Shown: one piece after another, positions 46,460 to 61,080 of the stretch
How the letters are laid out: each line of letters begins with the position of its first letter
Numbering within the stretch: the stretch's first letter is position 1
Assembly (NCBI RefSeq): GCF_029407905.1
Contig: NW_026577901.1
Coordinates: 558,001 to 622,000 of the forward strand
DNA: 64,000 nucleotides
Reading direction: 5' to 3'
From: Bubalus kerabau
Lineage: Eukaryota > Chordata > Mammalia > Artiodactyla > Bovidae
Program-made: the position numbers and the translations under genes
The notes under the pieces: model-generated
The model's database searches: none
Told to the model about the DNA's origin: nothing
Seen by the model: only the letters and a program-made list of their open reading frames with translations

Positions 46460-48938
46460 TAGAGATCTCCTACAGAGCATAGACCTGTCCATTTGGTTTT
46501 GCCTTCCCCTGTGAGTTGGGTCCCCGAGGTCCGCCCCAACTCCGGGGAAACAGCCCCTGAGAAAAGATCTCCAGGAACTGCTTTCCGCCCAGGCTGGGAA
46601 ACGCTGTTCACAGGAAGTAAGGCAAGCGAGCCTCCTGAAGGGAAATAGAGGCCTTACTGTCCCTGGAGGAGCAGGCTGCCAGAGTGTGTGACACCTGACT
46701 GGTGCCTTACTGGCCTCAGCTCCGCTGTTGCATGTTCATCTGAACTTGACCCCAGGCCTACTTGGAGAAGTGTTTGTGTGCCGATTTCCAGAAACTGCGA
46801 AGGGCTACAGCAATGATAACTCTCTCAGTGGTAAGGGAGAGCATTGTGTGGATTCTCAATTTGTTGTTTGAACGACAGCGTCAAAGCTGCACAGAGAGAA
46901 TCAGGTCTCTGTGTCTCTATGTTGGCAATGCAGCTTCCCACACAGAGATGTCCCTGTTGGAGCCAAGAACATTCACCATAGACTGAGGTTCACTAGAGCA
47001 CTCCTAGAGAGCAAAGACTTATCCATGCGGTTTTCCCTTCCCCTGTGCGTGTGGGTCTCTGGGATCAGCCCCTGCTCCTTGGAAACAGCCTCTGAGAAAA
47101 GATCTCCAAGAACCTCTTATCACCCAGGCTGGGAAGTGGAGTTCACAGGAGGTGGGATAAGCAAGCTTCCTTCGGCAAGAAGAGACAGCCAACCGGCCTG
47201 TGTTTGGAAGCCTATATTTGCAAGGAATGGGTTAGTTTCTCCTGACCGAGACCGCCAGATGTGCTGAGAAGATAGAAATTCCAGAGGCAGGGTCGAGGTT
47301 CCTGACTGCCCTTTGCCAGCCTTGCAAAGACATTCCCAGATTCTAACGTTATTTTCCATGAAGGAGCAGGCATCGGGAATATGTCAGACTTGACTGGCGT
47401 CTTACTGGCCTCAGCTCAGCTACTGCCTTTCCATTCAAACAAGGACAAGGGCCTACTTGGTGAAGGGTAAGGGTCTGCTTCTTTCCAAACTGCCAAGGAC
47501 TAAGCAATGAGACCTCTGTCAAGGTGAGGGAAGCCTATGCGGATGGATTCTTAGCAGGTGCTTTGCCACAAAGCATCAGCACCCACGGAGAGAATCAGAC
47601 TCCCTTTGCCACTATGTTGGGTGTGTAGCTTCATGCACAGAGGTGTCTCTGTAGAAGCCAAGAATGTTCCTGAGAGATGAGGTTCACTAGAGCTCTCCTA
47701 CAGAGCATAGACCTGTCCATGTGGTTTTGTCTTCCCCTGTGAGTTGGGCCCCCGAGGTCCGACCCAGCTCCAGGGAAACAGCCCCTGAGAAAAAATCTCC
47801 AGGAACAGCTTTGCGCCCAGGCTGGGAAATGCAGTTCACAGGAGGCAAGGCAAGCGAGCCTCCTGCAGGGAAAAAGAGGCCTTACTGCTCCTGGACGATC
47901 AGGCTGCAAGAGTGTGTGAGACCTCACTTGTGCCTTACTGGCCTCAGCTCCGCCGTTGCCTGTTGTTCCGAGCTAGGACCCAGGCCTACTTGGAGAAGGG
48001 TTAGGGTGCGGATTTCTACAAACTGTCAAGGACGACAGCAATGAGAATTCTCTTAGCAGTCAGGGAGAGCATTGTATGGATTCTCAAGCTGTTGTTTGAA
48101 TGACAGCTTCAAAGCTACACAGAGAGAATCAGGCTCTCTGTTCCCCTATTTTGGCTGTGCAGCTTCACACACAGAATTTGACTCTGTTGGAGCCAGAAAT
48201 ATTCCTGAAAGACTTAGGCTCACCAAAGCTGTCCTCCAGAGCAAAGACATTGGATGTGGTTTTGCCTTCCCTTGTCAGTATGGGTCCCCTAGCTTGGCCC
48301 CAGCTCCGGGGATACAGCCTCTGAAAAAAATCTTCCAAGAAGCGATTTTCCTCCAGGCTGTTAAGCGGAATTCGCAGTTTGCAAGTTAAGGAAGCCTGCT
48401 TCGTGGAAGAGCAAGCAGCCAACTGGCCCTGTGTTAGGAAGCCTGTATTTGAAAGGAATGGGTTAGCTTCTACAGCGGGAGAACCTCAGATCTACTCAGG
48501 GGACTGAAATACTAGAGTCAGGGTCGAGGTTCTCCCTTGTCCTTTGCGCACCTTGCAAAGACATTCCTAGCTTCTAGCGTTAGTGTCCCTGTAGTAGCAG
48601 GCTGCAGGAGCGTGTGATAAATGACTGCCGCGTTCCTGTCCTCAGCTCCGCTATTGACTTTCTATTCGAACTAGAACCCAGGCCTACTTTGAGAGGGGTT
48701 AGGGTCCAGTGTTTTCAAACTGCCAAGGGCTACGGCAATGTGAGCTCTGTCAGAGGTAAGAAAAGAGCAATTGGTTGGATTCTTCAGCTGCTGCGTGGCT
48801 GCACAGCTTCCGCGCCGCATGGAGAGCATGAGGCTCCTTGTGGCCCTATTTTGGGTATGCAGCAACATGCACACAGAATGTCTGTGTTCACTTACGTACA
48901 GGCTTATGAACACTAGAGCTCTCCTACAGAGCAAAGAC
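46460..48938. repeat. A/B dimeric satellite, unit 2 right block
   Basis: Near-identical counterpart of 12,345-14,825, ending at the same junction with satellite I. Confidence 0.88.
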
Positions 48939-50274
48939 CACTCAGTGGGCTCCAAGAGATACCTGTCGCGACTCGAGAAGAGAGTGGAGTCCTTTGCTTC
49001 CCCTCGAGATGAGGCCTGACTCCCCGGGTGAGTATGGAATGCAACCCCAAATCCCTGTCGCCTATGGAGAGGAACATTAAGTCCTGGATGCAAGCCTAGA
49101 TGAGGTCTAGTTTGCCCTTCAGTGAATGGAGCCCAATCCCCAGCTCTCCCTGGCAACTCGAATGGAAGATTAGACTTCCTGGGCCAACACAAGAGGAAGC
49201 CTGAATTCCCCGTCGTAACTCGAGAATCCCACCGCAACTCGAGAAAAACCACGTGCTTCCCTCGTCATCGCAAGATGAGGCCCTTTGTCCGCTATAGCAT
49301 CTCAAGAGAAGTCCCACGTTCCATCCTGAAGTGCGAAACGGTACTTGGCACCCTTGATGCGACCCCAAAAGTTCCGCGACAAACCAGACTCACTCAAGGG
49401 GAACACCGAGGTTCCCGGCACCACTCCATCTGAGCCCCTTCTCCTCTCCTGATTGCGACAGGAGGGTCAACTCCCCTTCTCTGTCTGCAAGGGGTTCCCG
49501 ACCTTCCGGGCGCACCTCAGGATGAGGCCGGTCTCATGAGGAAGTTCGAGACGTAGCCTCGTGGGTGGTGCCACATGCCGAAAGACCCCAATTTCACGGT
49601 CCACTCTTGAAAAGAACCCGATGCCAGCACACCTCTTTGAAGGAAAACCTGTGGATGAAGGCACAACACGAAGGGGCACTGACACCCGCGTGCATCGTCC
49701 AGAAAAACCCGCAGGTCCCACAGACATTTCGACAAGTGGCCTGTCACCCTGTAAACAACTCGAAAGGCAAACGAAGGTCCATTCCTCAACAGAAGACTAG
49801 GTGTGACTCTTTTGTCCCTACTCTGCAGGGACCATGGGATCCGAGTCAGAAACGGAGAGGAAGCCTGAGGTTCCTGCGTCCACTCGAGATGAAGCCCTCT
49901 TCCATTGCACCACAAACATTGGAGTCCCGAGAGGCCCCTACCAACTCCACAGTATCCCTGAGTTCTCAGAGGCACAATGAGAAGCTCCCTGAGGTCACAG
50001 GCACAAGTCGAGGGAACCCTGGGTTTTCTGCCGTGACTCGAGAAAGACCTCAAGAGTGCTTCAAAATGTGTTGAGTCGCGATTCCCCTACCATGACTCGA
50101 GAGCCATGACACGCTCCCCCTCGCCACGCGCATGGAGACCTGACTAAACTGGCACTGCACGAGAGGCTCCATGAGTTCCTCATCGTACCTCGTGAGGAAA
50201 CCCACACTGGCGCGGCAGCTCGAGGAAACACATGAGACACCCCGGTCATCGCGATATGAAGGCCTTATTTTCCT

Positions 50275-53200
50275 GCATGGCCTGGAGACCAATCACGAGT
50301 CCCCTCTCCAAACTGAAGAGGAGGCTGGACTCCCTTGAAGCCGCTCAGGGGGCTCCAAGAGACCCTCGTCACGATTCGAGAGGAGAGCGGAGTCTTTGGC
50401 TTCCCCTCGAGACGAGGCCTGACTCCCCGGGGGAGCCTGGAATGCAACCCCGAGATCCCTGCCTTCCCTGGAGAGGAATATTAGGTCCCGGACACACGCC
50501 TAGGTGAGGTCTCTTCGGCCTTGCAGTGACCCGAGCGCAACCCCCAGCTTTCCCTCGCAACTCGAGGGGAAGATTGGGCTTCCCAGGACCAACCCAAGGG
50601 GAAGCCTGAGATACCTGTAGTAACTCGAGAATCCTGACACAACTCGAGAAAAACCACGTGGTTCCCACCTCTTGGCAAGATGAGGCCCTTGCCCGCGACG
50701 GCGTCTCAAGGGAAGTCCCCTGTTACGCCCTGAAGGGCGAAACGGTCCCTGACAGCCTTCCTGCGACCCCCAAAAGTCCCCCGACACGCCGGGGTCCCCC
50801 GAGGGGAACACCGAGGGTCCCGGCACCGCTTCCTCTGAGCCCCTTCTCCCCTCCTGATCGCGACAGGAGAGGCGATTCCCCTGCGTGGTCTGGAACGGGT
50901 TCCCGGTCTTCCCGGCACACCTCAGGATGAGGCCGGTCTCACGAGGAAAGTCGAGACGAGCCACGTGGGTGGTGCCACATGCCGAACGCCCCCGATTCCC
51001 CGGTCCGCTCTTGCGAAGGACCCGAGGCCCGGACCCCTCTTCGAAGGCAACCCTGTGGGTGAAGGCACAACACGAAGGGGCACTGCCACCCCCGTGCATT
51101 GTCCGCAAAGACCCGTGGGTTCCACACACAGCTCGACGAGGGGCCTGAGACCCCCTGAGCAACTCGAGAGGCCAGCGGGGTTCCCTTCCTCAGACAAGAC
51201 GAGGCCTGACTCTCCTGTGCCAACTCTGCAGGGACCCTGCGGTTGGAGTCCGAAACGGAGAGGAAGCCTGAGGTTCCTGCCTCCCCTCGAGGTGAGGCCC
51301 TCTTCCGTTGTGCCAGACCCAGCGGAGTCCCGAGGGGCCCCGCCACCTCCACAGGATCCCTCGGTTCTCAGAGGCACCCTGGGAAGTTCCCTAAGGTCCC
51401 CGGCAGAAGGCGAGGGAAACGAGGGTTTCCCGCCGCCCCCCGAGAAAGACCTCGAGAGTGCTTCTTCAACGCGTCTCGAGGCCCTAGTCCCCTCCCGTGA
51501 GTCGAGAGCCAGGACGCGCTCCCCCTCGCCACGCGCATGGAGACCTGACTTCCCTGGCGCCGCTCGAGAGGCTCCCTGAGATCCTCGTCGTGCCTCGGGA
51601 GAAAACCCCCTCGGGCGCCGCAGCTCGAGGAAACCCCTGAGACGCCCCCGTCCTCGCGAGCTGAGGGCCTTCTTTTCCTGCATGGCCTGGAGAGCAATCC
51701 CGGGTCCTCTCTCCAAACGGAAGAGGAGGCTGGACTCCCTTGAGGCCGCTCAGGGGGCTCCAAGAGCCCCGCGTCGCGACTCGAGAGGAGAGCGGAGTCC
51801 TTGGCTTCCCCTAGAGACGAGGCCTGACTCCCCGGGGGAGCCTGGAATGCAACCCCGAGATCCCTGCCTTCCCTGGAGAGGAATATTAGGTCCCGGACAC
51901 ACGCCTAGGTGACGCCTCTTCGGCCCTGCAGTGACTCGAGCGCAACCCCCAGCTTTCCCTCGCAACCCGAGGGGAAGATTGGGCTTCCCAGGGCCAACCC
52001 AAGGGGAAGGCTGAGATCCCCGTCCTAACTCGAGAATGCCGCCGCAACTCGAGAAAAACCACGTGGTTCCCACCTCTTGGCAAGATGAGGCCCTTGCCCG
52101 CGACGGCGTCTCAAGGGAAGTCCCCTGTTCCGCCCTGAAGGGCGAAACGGTCCCTGACAGCCTTCCTGCGACCCCCAAAAGTCCCCCGACACGCCGGGGT
52201 CCCCCGAGGGGAACACCGAGGGTCCCGGCACCGCTTCCTCTGAGCCCCTTCTCCCCTCCTGATCGCGACAGGAGAGGCGATTCCCCTGCGTGGTCTGGAA
52301 CGGGTTCCCGGCCTTCCCGGCGCACCTCAGGATGAGGCCGGTCTCACGAGGAAAGTCGAGACGAGCCACGTGGGTGGTGCCACATGCCGAACGCCCCCGA
52401 TTCCCCGGTCCGCTCTTGAGAAGGACCCGAGGCCCGGACCCCTCTTCGAAGGCAACCCTGTGGGTGAAGGCACAACAAGAAGGGGCACTGCCACCCCCGT
52501 GCATCGTCCGCAAAGACCCGCGGGTTCCACACACAGCTCGCCGAGGGGCCTGAGACCCCCTGAGCAACTCGAGAGGCCAGCGGGCTTCCCTTCCTCAGAC
52601 AAGACGAGGCCTGACTCTCCTGTGCCAACTCTGCAGGGACCCTGCGGTCGGAGTCCGAAACGGAGAGGAAGCCTGAGGTTCCTGCCTCCCCTCGAGGTGA
52701 GGCCCTCTTCCGTTGCGCCAGACCCAGCGGAGTCCCGAGGGGCCCCGCCACCTCCACAGGATCCCTCGCCTCTCAGAGGCACCCTGGCAAGTTCCCTAAG
52801 GTCCCCGGCAGAAGGCGAGGTACACGATGGTTTCCCGCTGCCCCCCGACAAAGACCTCGAGAGTCCTTCTTCAACACGTCTCGAGGCCCTAGTCCCCTCC
52901 CGTGACTCGAGAGCCAGGACGCGCTCCCCCTTGCCACGCGCATGGAGACCTGACTTCCCTGGCGCCGCACGAGAGGCTCCCTGAGATCCTCGTCGTGCCT
53001 CGGGAGAAAACCCCCACGGGCGCCGCAGCTCGAGGAAACCCCTGAGACGCCCCCGTCCTCGCGAGCTGAGGGCCTTCTTTTCCTGCATGGCCTGGAGAGC
53101 AATCCCGGGTCCTCTCTCCAAACGGAAGAGGAGGCTGGACTCCCTTTAGGCCGCTCAGGGGGCTCCAAGAGACCCGCGTCACGTCTCGAGAGGAGAGCGG

Positions 53201-53350
53201 AGTCCTTGGCTTCCCCTCGAGACGAGGCCTGACTCCCCGGGGGAGCCTGGAATGCAACCCCGACATCCCTGCCTTCCCTGGAGAGGACTATTAGGTCCTG
53301 GACACACGCCTAGATGAGTTCTCTTTGGCCCTGCAGTGACTCGAGCACAA
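50275..53350. repeat. Satellite I subfamily H block (unit 2)
   Basis: Counterpart of 16,160-19,300, with the same H markers and very similar adjacent monomers (50.9-51.6 and 52.3-53.0 kb). Some bases differ from unit 1 but are shared by the two neighbouring monomers here. An example is the GGGGTCCCCCGAGG form at ~50,790 and ~52,197. This is a sign of homogenisation within the array after duplication. Confidence 0.78.
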
Positions 53351-56300
53351 CCCCCAGCTTTCGCTCGCAACTCGAAGGGAAGTTTGGGCTTCCCAGGGCC
53401 AACACAAGAGGAAGCCTGAAATCCACGTCGTAACTCGAGAATCCCGCCGCAACTCGAGAAAAACCACGTGGTTCCATCGTCTTCGCAGCATGAGCCCCTT
53501 GCCCGCCACAGCGTCTCAAAAGAAGTCCCACGTACCTACTGAAGTGCAAAATGGTACTCTGCACCCATGATGGCACCCGCAAAGTTCCCCAACGTACATA
53601 CCTCACTCGAGGGGAACACCCATGTTCCCCACACCACATTATTTGAGCCCCTTCTGCCCTCCTGATTGCAACAGGAGTGTCGATTCTCCTGCTTTGTCTT
53701 GAAGGTGTTACCGATCTTCCCAGCGCACCTCAGAATGAGGCCGGTCTCACGAGGAAATTGGAGATGTAGCCTCGTGGGTGGTGCCACATGCGGAAAGACC
53801 CCATTTCCTGGTCCGCTATTAATAAGAACCCGATGCTCGTACACTTCTTCGAATGCATCCCGTTGGATGAAGGCACAATAAGGAGGGGCCCTGCACACCC
53901 ATGCATCTTTTGGAAAATTCTGCAGGTTCCACACACAGCTCGACAAGTGATCTGTTACCTCGTGGACAACTCGAGAGGCAAGCTAAGTTTCATTTCTCCA
54001 CAGAATACGAGGCCTGACTCTCCTGTCCCAACTCTGCAGGAATCCTGAGATCGGAGTCTGAAATGGAGAGGAACCCTGAGGTTCCTTCCTCAACACGAGA
54101 TGAGGCCCTCTTGCATTATACCACACCCAGTGGTGTCCCGAGTGGCCCCTCCCAACTCCACAGAATCCCTGACTTCTCAGAGGCACCATGTTAAGCTCCC
54201 TGAGGTCACCGGCACAAGTCAAGAAAAACCAGGGTTTCCTGCCGCAACCGGAGAAAGACCTTGAGAGTCGTTCTTCAACGCCTCTTGAGGCCCGATGCCC
54301 CTACCATGACTCGAGAGCAATGACGCGCTCCCCCTCCACACGTGCATGGAGACCTGACTTTCCTGTCACCACACGAGAGACTCCCTGAGCTCCCCATCGT
54401 ATCTTGTGAGAAACCCCATCCTGGCACCGCACCTCGAGAAAATGCACAAGACGCCCCTGTCATCACGATATGAGGGCCTTCTTTTCCTGCATGGCCTGGA
54501 GAGCAATCCCGAGTCCTCTCTCCAATCTCCACAGGAAGCTTGACTCCCTTTAGGCCACACAATGGGCTCTAAGAGGTACCCGTCGCAACTCAAGAGGAGA
54601 GGGGAGTCCATTCATTACCGTCTTGAAGAGGCCTGACTCCTCGGGAGGATCTGGAATGCAACTCCGAGATCCCTGTTGCCCCTTGAAAGGAACATTAGGT
54701 CCTAGACACAAGCCTAGATGAGGTCTCTTTTGCCCTGCAATAACTCGAACCAACCCCCAGCTCTAGCTGTCAACTCGTATGGAAATTTGGACTTCCCTGG
54801 GCCAACACAAGAGGAAGCCTGAATTCCCTGCCGCAACTCGAGAAAAACCACGTGGTTCCCCCGTCCTCACAAGATGGGGCCCGTGCTCACTACAGCGTCT
54901 CAAGAGAAGTCCCACGTTCCGTGTTGAAGTGCGAAACGTTACTTGGCACCCTTAATGCGACCCCAAATGTTCCCCGACACACCGGTTTCATTTGAGGGGA
55001 ACACCGAGGTTCCCGGCACCACTTCTTTTGAGCCCCTTCTCCCCTCCTGATAGCGACAAGAGGGTCGATTCCCCTGCTTTGACTTAAAGGGGTTCCCGAC
55101 ATTCACGGCGCACCTCAGGATGAAGCCGGACTCATGGGAAATTTCGAGACATGGCCTCGTGGGGGGTGCCACATGCCGAAAGACCCCGATTTCCCAGTAC
55201 ACTCTTGAGAAGAACCCGATGACCAGACACCTCTTTGAAGACAACCCTGTGGATGAAGGTACAACAAAAGGGGCACTGACACCCCTGTGCATCGTCCAGA
55301 AAAACCCACAGGTTCCACATACAGCTCTACAAGAGGCCTGTCACCCCATGAACAACTCGAGATGCAAGCGGATTTCCATTCCTCCACACAAGATGAGTCC
55401 TGACTCTCCTCTCCCAACTCTGCAGGAACATGCGATCCGAGGCAGAAATGAAGAGGAAACCTGATGTTCCTGCTTTATCTAAAGATGATGCCTTTTTCCA
55501 TTTCACCAAACCCAGTGGAGTTCCGAGAGGTCACTCCCAACTCCACAGTATCCCTGATTTCACAGAGGCACCTGAGAAGCTCCTTGACGTAACATGCATG
55601 AGTCGAGGGAACCCATGGTTTCCTGCCACAACCTGAGAAAGACCTTGAGAGTCCTTCTTCAATGTGTCTTGAGGTCCAAATCCCCTATCATGACAAGAGA
55701 GCAATGACGCACTCCCCCTCGCCACGCGCATGGAAACCTGACTTCCCTGGCGCCGCACAAGATGCTCCCTGAGCTCCCAGCCTTACCACGTGGGAAACAC
55801 CACACTTGTGCCTCAGCTCGAGAAAACCCACGAGATGCCCCTGTCATCGCGAGATGAGGGCCTTCTTTTTCTGCATGGCCTGGAGAGCAATACCGAGTCC
55901 TCTCTCCAAAATCCACAGGAAGCTTGGCTCCCTGTAGGCCACTCAGTGGGCTCCAAGAGATATCCGTCGCGACTCGAGAGGAGAGTGGAGTCATTTGCTT
56001 CCCCTCGAGACGAGGCCTGACTCCCCGGGTGAGTCTGGAATGCAACCCCGAGATCCCTGTCGCCCCTGGAGAGGAACATTAGATCCTGGACACAAGCCAA
56101 GATGAGGTCTCTTTTTCCCTACAGTGACTCGTGCGCAATCCCCAGCTCTCCCTCGCAACTCGAATTGAAGATTGGACTTCCCTGGGCCAACACAAGAGGA
56201 AGCCTGAAATCCCCGTCGTAACTCGAGAATCCCGCCGTAACTCGAGAAAAACCAAGTGGTTGCCCCATCATCGCAATATGAGTCACTTTCCCGCTACAGC

Positions 56301-59300
56301 GTCTCAAGAGTAGTCCCACGTTCCATCTTGAAGTGCGAAACAGTACTTGGCACCCTTGATGCGACCCCAAAAGTTCCCCAACATACCGGTCTCACTTGAG
56401 GGGAACACCGAAGTTCCCGGCACCATTTCTTTTGAACGCCTTCTCCCCTCCTGATCACGACAGGAGGGTCGATTCCCCTGCTTTGTCTGCAAGGGTTTCC
56501 CGACCTTAACGGCGCACCTCAGGATGATGCCGGTCTCACGAGGAAGTTCGAGACGTAGCCTCGTGGGTGGTGCCACATGCCGAAAGACTCCGATTGCCCG
56601 GCCCGCTGTTGATAAGAACCCGATGCCTGGACACCCCTTAGAAGGCAACCCTGTGGATGAAGGCACAACACGAAGGGGCACAGACACACCCGTGCACCGT
56701 CCGGAAAAACCTACAGGTTCCACACACAGCTCGACACGTGGTCTGTCACCCCGTGCACAACTCGAGAGGCAAGCTGAGTTCCATTCTCCACACAGGACAA
56801 GCCCTGACTCTCCTGTCCCAAATCTGCTGGGACCCTTCAATCCGAATCAGAAATGGAGAGGAACCCTGAGGTTCCTGCCTCAACTCAAGATGAGGCCCTC
56901 TTCCATAGCACCAAAACCACTGGAGTCCCGAGAGGTCCCTCCAACCCACAGTGTCCCTGACTTCTCAGAGGCACCCTGACAAGCTCCCTGAGATCTCCGG
57001 CACAAGTTGATGGAACCCAGGGTTTCCTGCCGCAACCCGAGAAAGATTGGATAGTCCTTCTTTGATGCATCTTGAGGCCCGATTCCCCTACCATGTCTCA
57101 AGAGCAATGAAGCGCTCCCAGTACCCATGCGCATGGAGACTTAACTTCCCTTGCACCTCACGAGAGGCTCCCTGAGATCCCCGTCGTACCTCGTGAGAAA
57201 CCCCACACTGGCGCCGCAGCTCGAGAAAACCCACGAGACGCCCCCGTTATAGTGAGATGAGGGCCATCATTAACTGCATGGCCTGGAGGGCAATCCCGAG
57301 TCGTCTCTCCAAACTCCACGGGAGGCTTGACTCACTAAGGCTACTTAGTGCGCTCAATAGGTACCCGTCGCGACTCGAGAGGAAACAGGAGTACTTTGCT
57401 TCCCCTAGAAACAAGGCCGGACTTCCCGGGTGAGTCTGGAATGCCACCCCGAGATCCCTGTCACCCCTGGAGAGGAATATTCGGTCCTGGACACAAGCCT
57501 AGATATGGTCTATTTTGCCCCGCAGTGACTTGAGTGGGATCCCAGCTCACCCTCGCAACTCGAATGGAAGATTGGACTTCAATGGGCCAACACAGGAGGA
57601 AATCTGAATCCCCCGTCGAAACTCGAGACTCCCGCCGCAATGCGAGAAAAACCACGTGGTTCACTCGTCATCCCAAGATGAGGCCCTGGCCCGCTACAGC
57701 GTCTCAAGTGAAGTCCCACGTTCCGTCTTGAAGTGCGAAATGCTACTTTTCACCCTTGATGTAACCCCAAAAGTTCCCCGACACACCGTTCTCACCGAGG
57801 TTAACACCGAAGTTCCCGGCACCACTTCATCTGATCACTTTCTCCCCTCCTGATCACGACAGGAGGGTAAATTCCCCTGCTTTGTCTGGAAGGAGTTCCC
57901 GCCCATCCCGGCGCACCTAAGGATGAGGCCTTTCTCAGGAGGAAATTCGAGACGTAGCCTCGTGGGTGGTGCCACATGCCAAAAGACCCCGATTGTTCGG
58001 TCCACTCTGGATAAGAACCCGATGCCCGGACACCACTTCGAAGGCAACCCTGTGGATGAAGGCACAACAGAAGGGTTACTAAAACTCCCGTGCATCGTAC
58101 AGAAAAACACGCAGGTTCTACACACAGCTCGACAAGTGGAATGTCACCCCATGAACAACTCGATAGGCAAGCAGAGTTCGTTTCCTCCACACAAGACGAG
58201 GCCTGACTCTCCTGTCCCAACTCTTCAGGGACCCTGCCATCCGAGTCAGAAATGGAGAGGAAACCTGAGGTTCCTGCCTCAACTCGAGATGAGGCCCTCT
58301 TCCATTGCACCAAACCCAGATGAGTCGCGAGAGGCCCCTCCCAACTCCACAGTATCCCTGAATTCTCATAGGCACCTTGAGAATCTACCTGAGGTCACCG
58401 GCACAAGTCGAGGGAACACAGGGTTTCCTGCTGCAACCCGAGAAAGACCTTGAGAGTCCTTCGGCGCGTCTTGAGGCCCGATTCCCCTACCATGACTTGA
58501 GAGCAAAGACCCGCTCCCCATTGCCATGTGCATGGAGACCTGACTTCCCTGAGGCCTGAAGAGAGTCTCCCTGAGTTCCCCGTCGTACCTCTTCGGAAAC
58601 CCCATTCAGGCACCGCAGCTCGAGAAAACCCACGATACGCCCCCGTCATCACGAGATGAGAGACTTCTTTCCTGCCTGGCATGGAGAGCAAAACCGAGTC
58701 CTCTCTCCAGACTCCACAGGAGGCTTGACTCTCTTTAGGCCTCTCAGTTGGCTCCAAGAGATACCTGTCAGGACTTGAAGGGAGAGCGGAGTCCTTTGCT
58801 TCCCCTCGAGACGAGGCCTGACTCCCCGTGTGAGTCTGGAATGCAACCCCGAGTTCCTGTCGCACCTGGAGAGGAAAACTCGGTCCTGGACACAAGCCTA
58901 GATGAGGTCTATTTTGCACTGCAGTTACTAGGGAGCAATCGCCAGCTCTCCCTCGCAAATCGAATGGAAGATTGGACTTCCCTGGGCCAATACAATTGGA
59001 AGCCTGAATTCGACACCGTAACTCGAGAATCCCACCGAAACTCGAGAAAATCCACGTGGTTCCCCCATCAGCGCTAGATGAGGCACTTGCCCGCTACAGC
59101 GACTCAAGAGAAGTCCCACGTTCTGTCTTGAAGTGCGAAACGGTATTTGGCACCCTTGATGCAATCTCAAAATTCCCCGACATACCGGTCTCACTCGAAA
59201 GGAACACCGAGGTTCCCGGAACCACTTCATTTGAGCTCCTTCTCCCCTCGTGATCGCGACAGGAGTGTCGATTCACCTGCTATGTCTGGAAGGGGTTCCC

Positions 59301-59649
59301 GACCTTTCCAGCGCGCCTAAGGATGAGGCAGGTCTCACGAGGAAATTCGAGACATAGCCTCGTGGGTGGTGCCACAAGCCGAAAGGCCCCGATTTCCCGG
59401 TCTGCTCTTGATAAGAACGTGAAGCCCTGACACCTTTACGAAGGAAAACCTGTGGATGAAAGCACAACACGAAGGGGCACTGACACCCCCGTGCATCGTC
59501 CAGAAAAACCCGCAGGTTACAAACACAGTTCGACAAGTGGTCTGTCAGCCCGTGAACAACTCGAGAGGCAAGTGGAGTTCCATGCCTCCACACAAGACGA
59601 GACCTGATTTTCTGTACCAACTCTGCAGGGAAACTGCGATCCGAGTCAG

Positions 59650-59675
59650 TACCAGCGACAGGAAACCCAGGAGAG
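59650..59675. repeat. Variable ~17 bp insert in a satellite I variant (unit 2, first)
   Basis: Insert at the same site in the monomer that gives the 58,674-60,094 spacing of 1,420 bp. It lies beyond the point where unit 2 stops following unit 1. Confidence 0.73.
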
Positions 59676-61054
59676 GAAACATGAGGTTCCTGCCTCCACT
59701 CGAGATGAGGCTCTCATCCATTGCACCAAACCCAGTGGAGTCCAGAGAGGCCCCTCCCAACTCCACAGTACCCCTGACTTCTCAGAGGCACCCGGAGAAG
59801 CTCCATGAGGTCACTGGCACATGTCGAGGGAACCCAGGGTTTCCTGCCACAATGCGAAAAAGACCTCGAGAGTCCTACTTCAACGTGTCTTGAAGCCCGA
59901 ATCTGCTTCCATGGCTCTATAGAAATGACACGCACCCTCTCGCCACACACATGGAGACCTGACTTCCCTGGCGCCATAAGAGAGGCTCCCTGAGCTCCCT
60001 GTCGTACCTCGTGAGAAACCCCACACTGACGCCGCAGCTCGAGAAAACCCACCATACGCCCCTGTCATCGCGAGATGAGGGCATTCTTTTCCTGCATGGC
60101 CTGGAGAGGAATCCCGAATCCTCTTTCCAAACTCCACAGGAGGCTTGACTCCCTTTAGGCCACTTAGTGGGCTCCAAGAGATACCCGTCGCGACTCGAGA
60201 GGAGAATGGAGTCCTTTGCTTCCCCTCGAGACAAGGCCTGACTCACCAGGTGGGTCCGAGATCCCTATCTCCCCTGGAGAGGAATATTAGGTCCTGGAAA
60301 CAAGCCTAGATGAGGTCTCTTTTGCCCTTCTGTAACTCGAGAGCAATCCCCCGCTCTCCGTAACAACTCGAATGGAAGATTGGACTTCCCTGGGCCAACA
60401 CAAGAGGAAGCCTGAATTCCCCTTCGTAACTCAAGAATCCCGCCGCAACTCGAGAAAAAGCACTTGGTTCCCTTGTCATCGCAAGATGAGGCCCTTGTCC
60501 GCTACAGCTTCTCAAGAAAAGTCCCACGTTCCGTCTTGAAGTGCGAAACGATACTTGACACCCTTGATGTGACCCCAAAAGTTCCCCGAAATATCAGTCT
60601 CACTCGAGGTGAACACCGAGGTTCGCGGCACCAGTTTATCTGAGCCCCTTCTCCCCTCCTGTTCGAGATAGGAGGGTCACTTCCCCTGCTTTGTTTGTAA
60701 GGGGTTCCCGACCATCACGGGGCACTTCAGGATGAGGCCGGTCTCACGAGGAAATTCGAGACGTAGCTCGCGGGTGGTGCCACATGCCAAAAGACTATGA
60801 TTTCCCGGTATGCTCTTGATAAGAACCCGATGCCTGGACACCTCTTCGAAGGCAACCCTGTGGATGAAGGCACAACACAAAGAGGCTCTGACACCCTCGT
60901 GCATCATCTGGAAAAACCCGCAGGTTCTACATACAGCTCAACAAGTGGCTTGTCACCCCTGAAGAACTCGAGAGGCAAGTGGGGTTTCATTCCTCTACAC
61001 AAGACGAGGCCTGACTCTCCTGTCCCAACTCTGCAGGGACTTTGCGCTCCGAAT

Positions 61055-61080
61055 CAGACCAGCGCCAGTGAAGTCACGAG
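61055..61080. repeat. Variable ~17 bp insert in a satellite I variant (unit 2, second)
   Basis: Insert at the same site. The monomer is only 1,406 bp because of compensating deletions, including one near 60,250. Confidence 0.7.
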
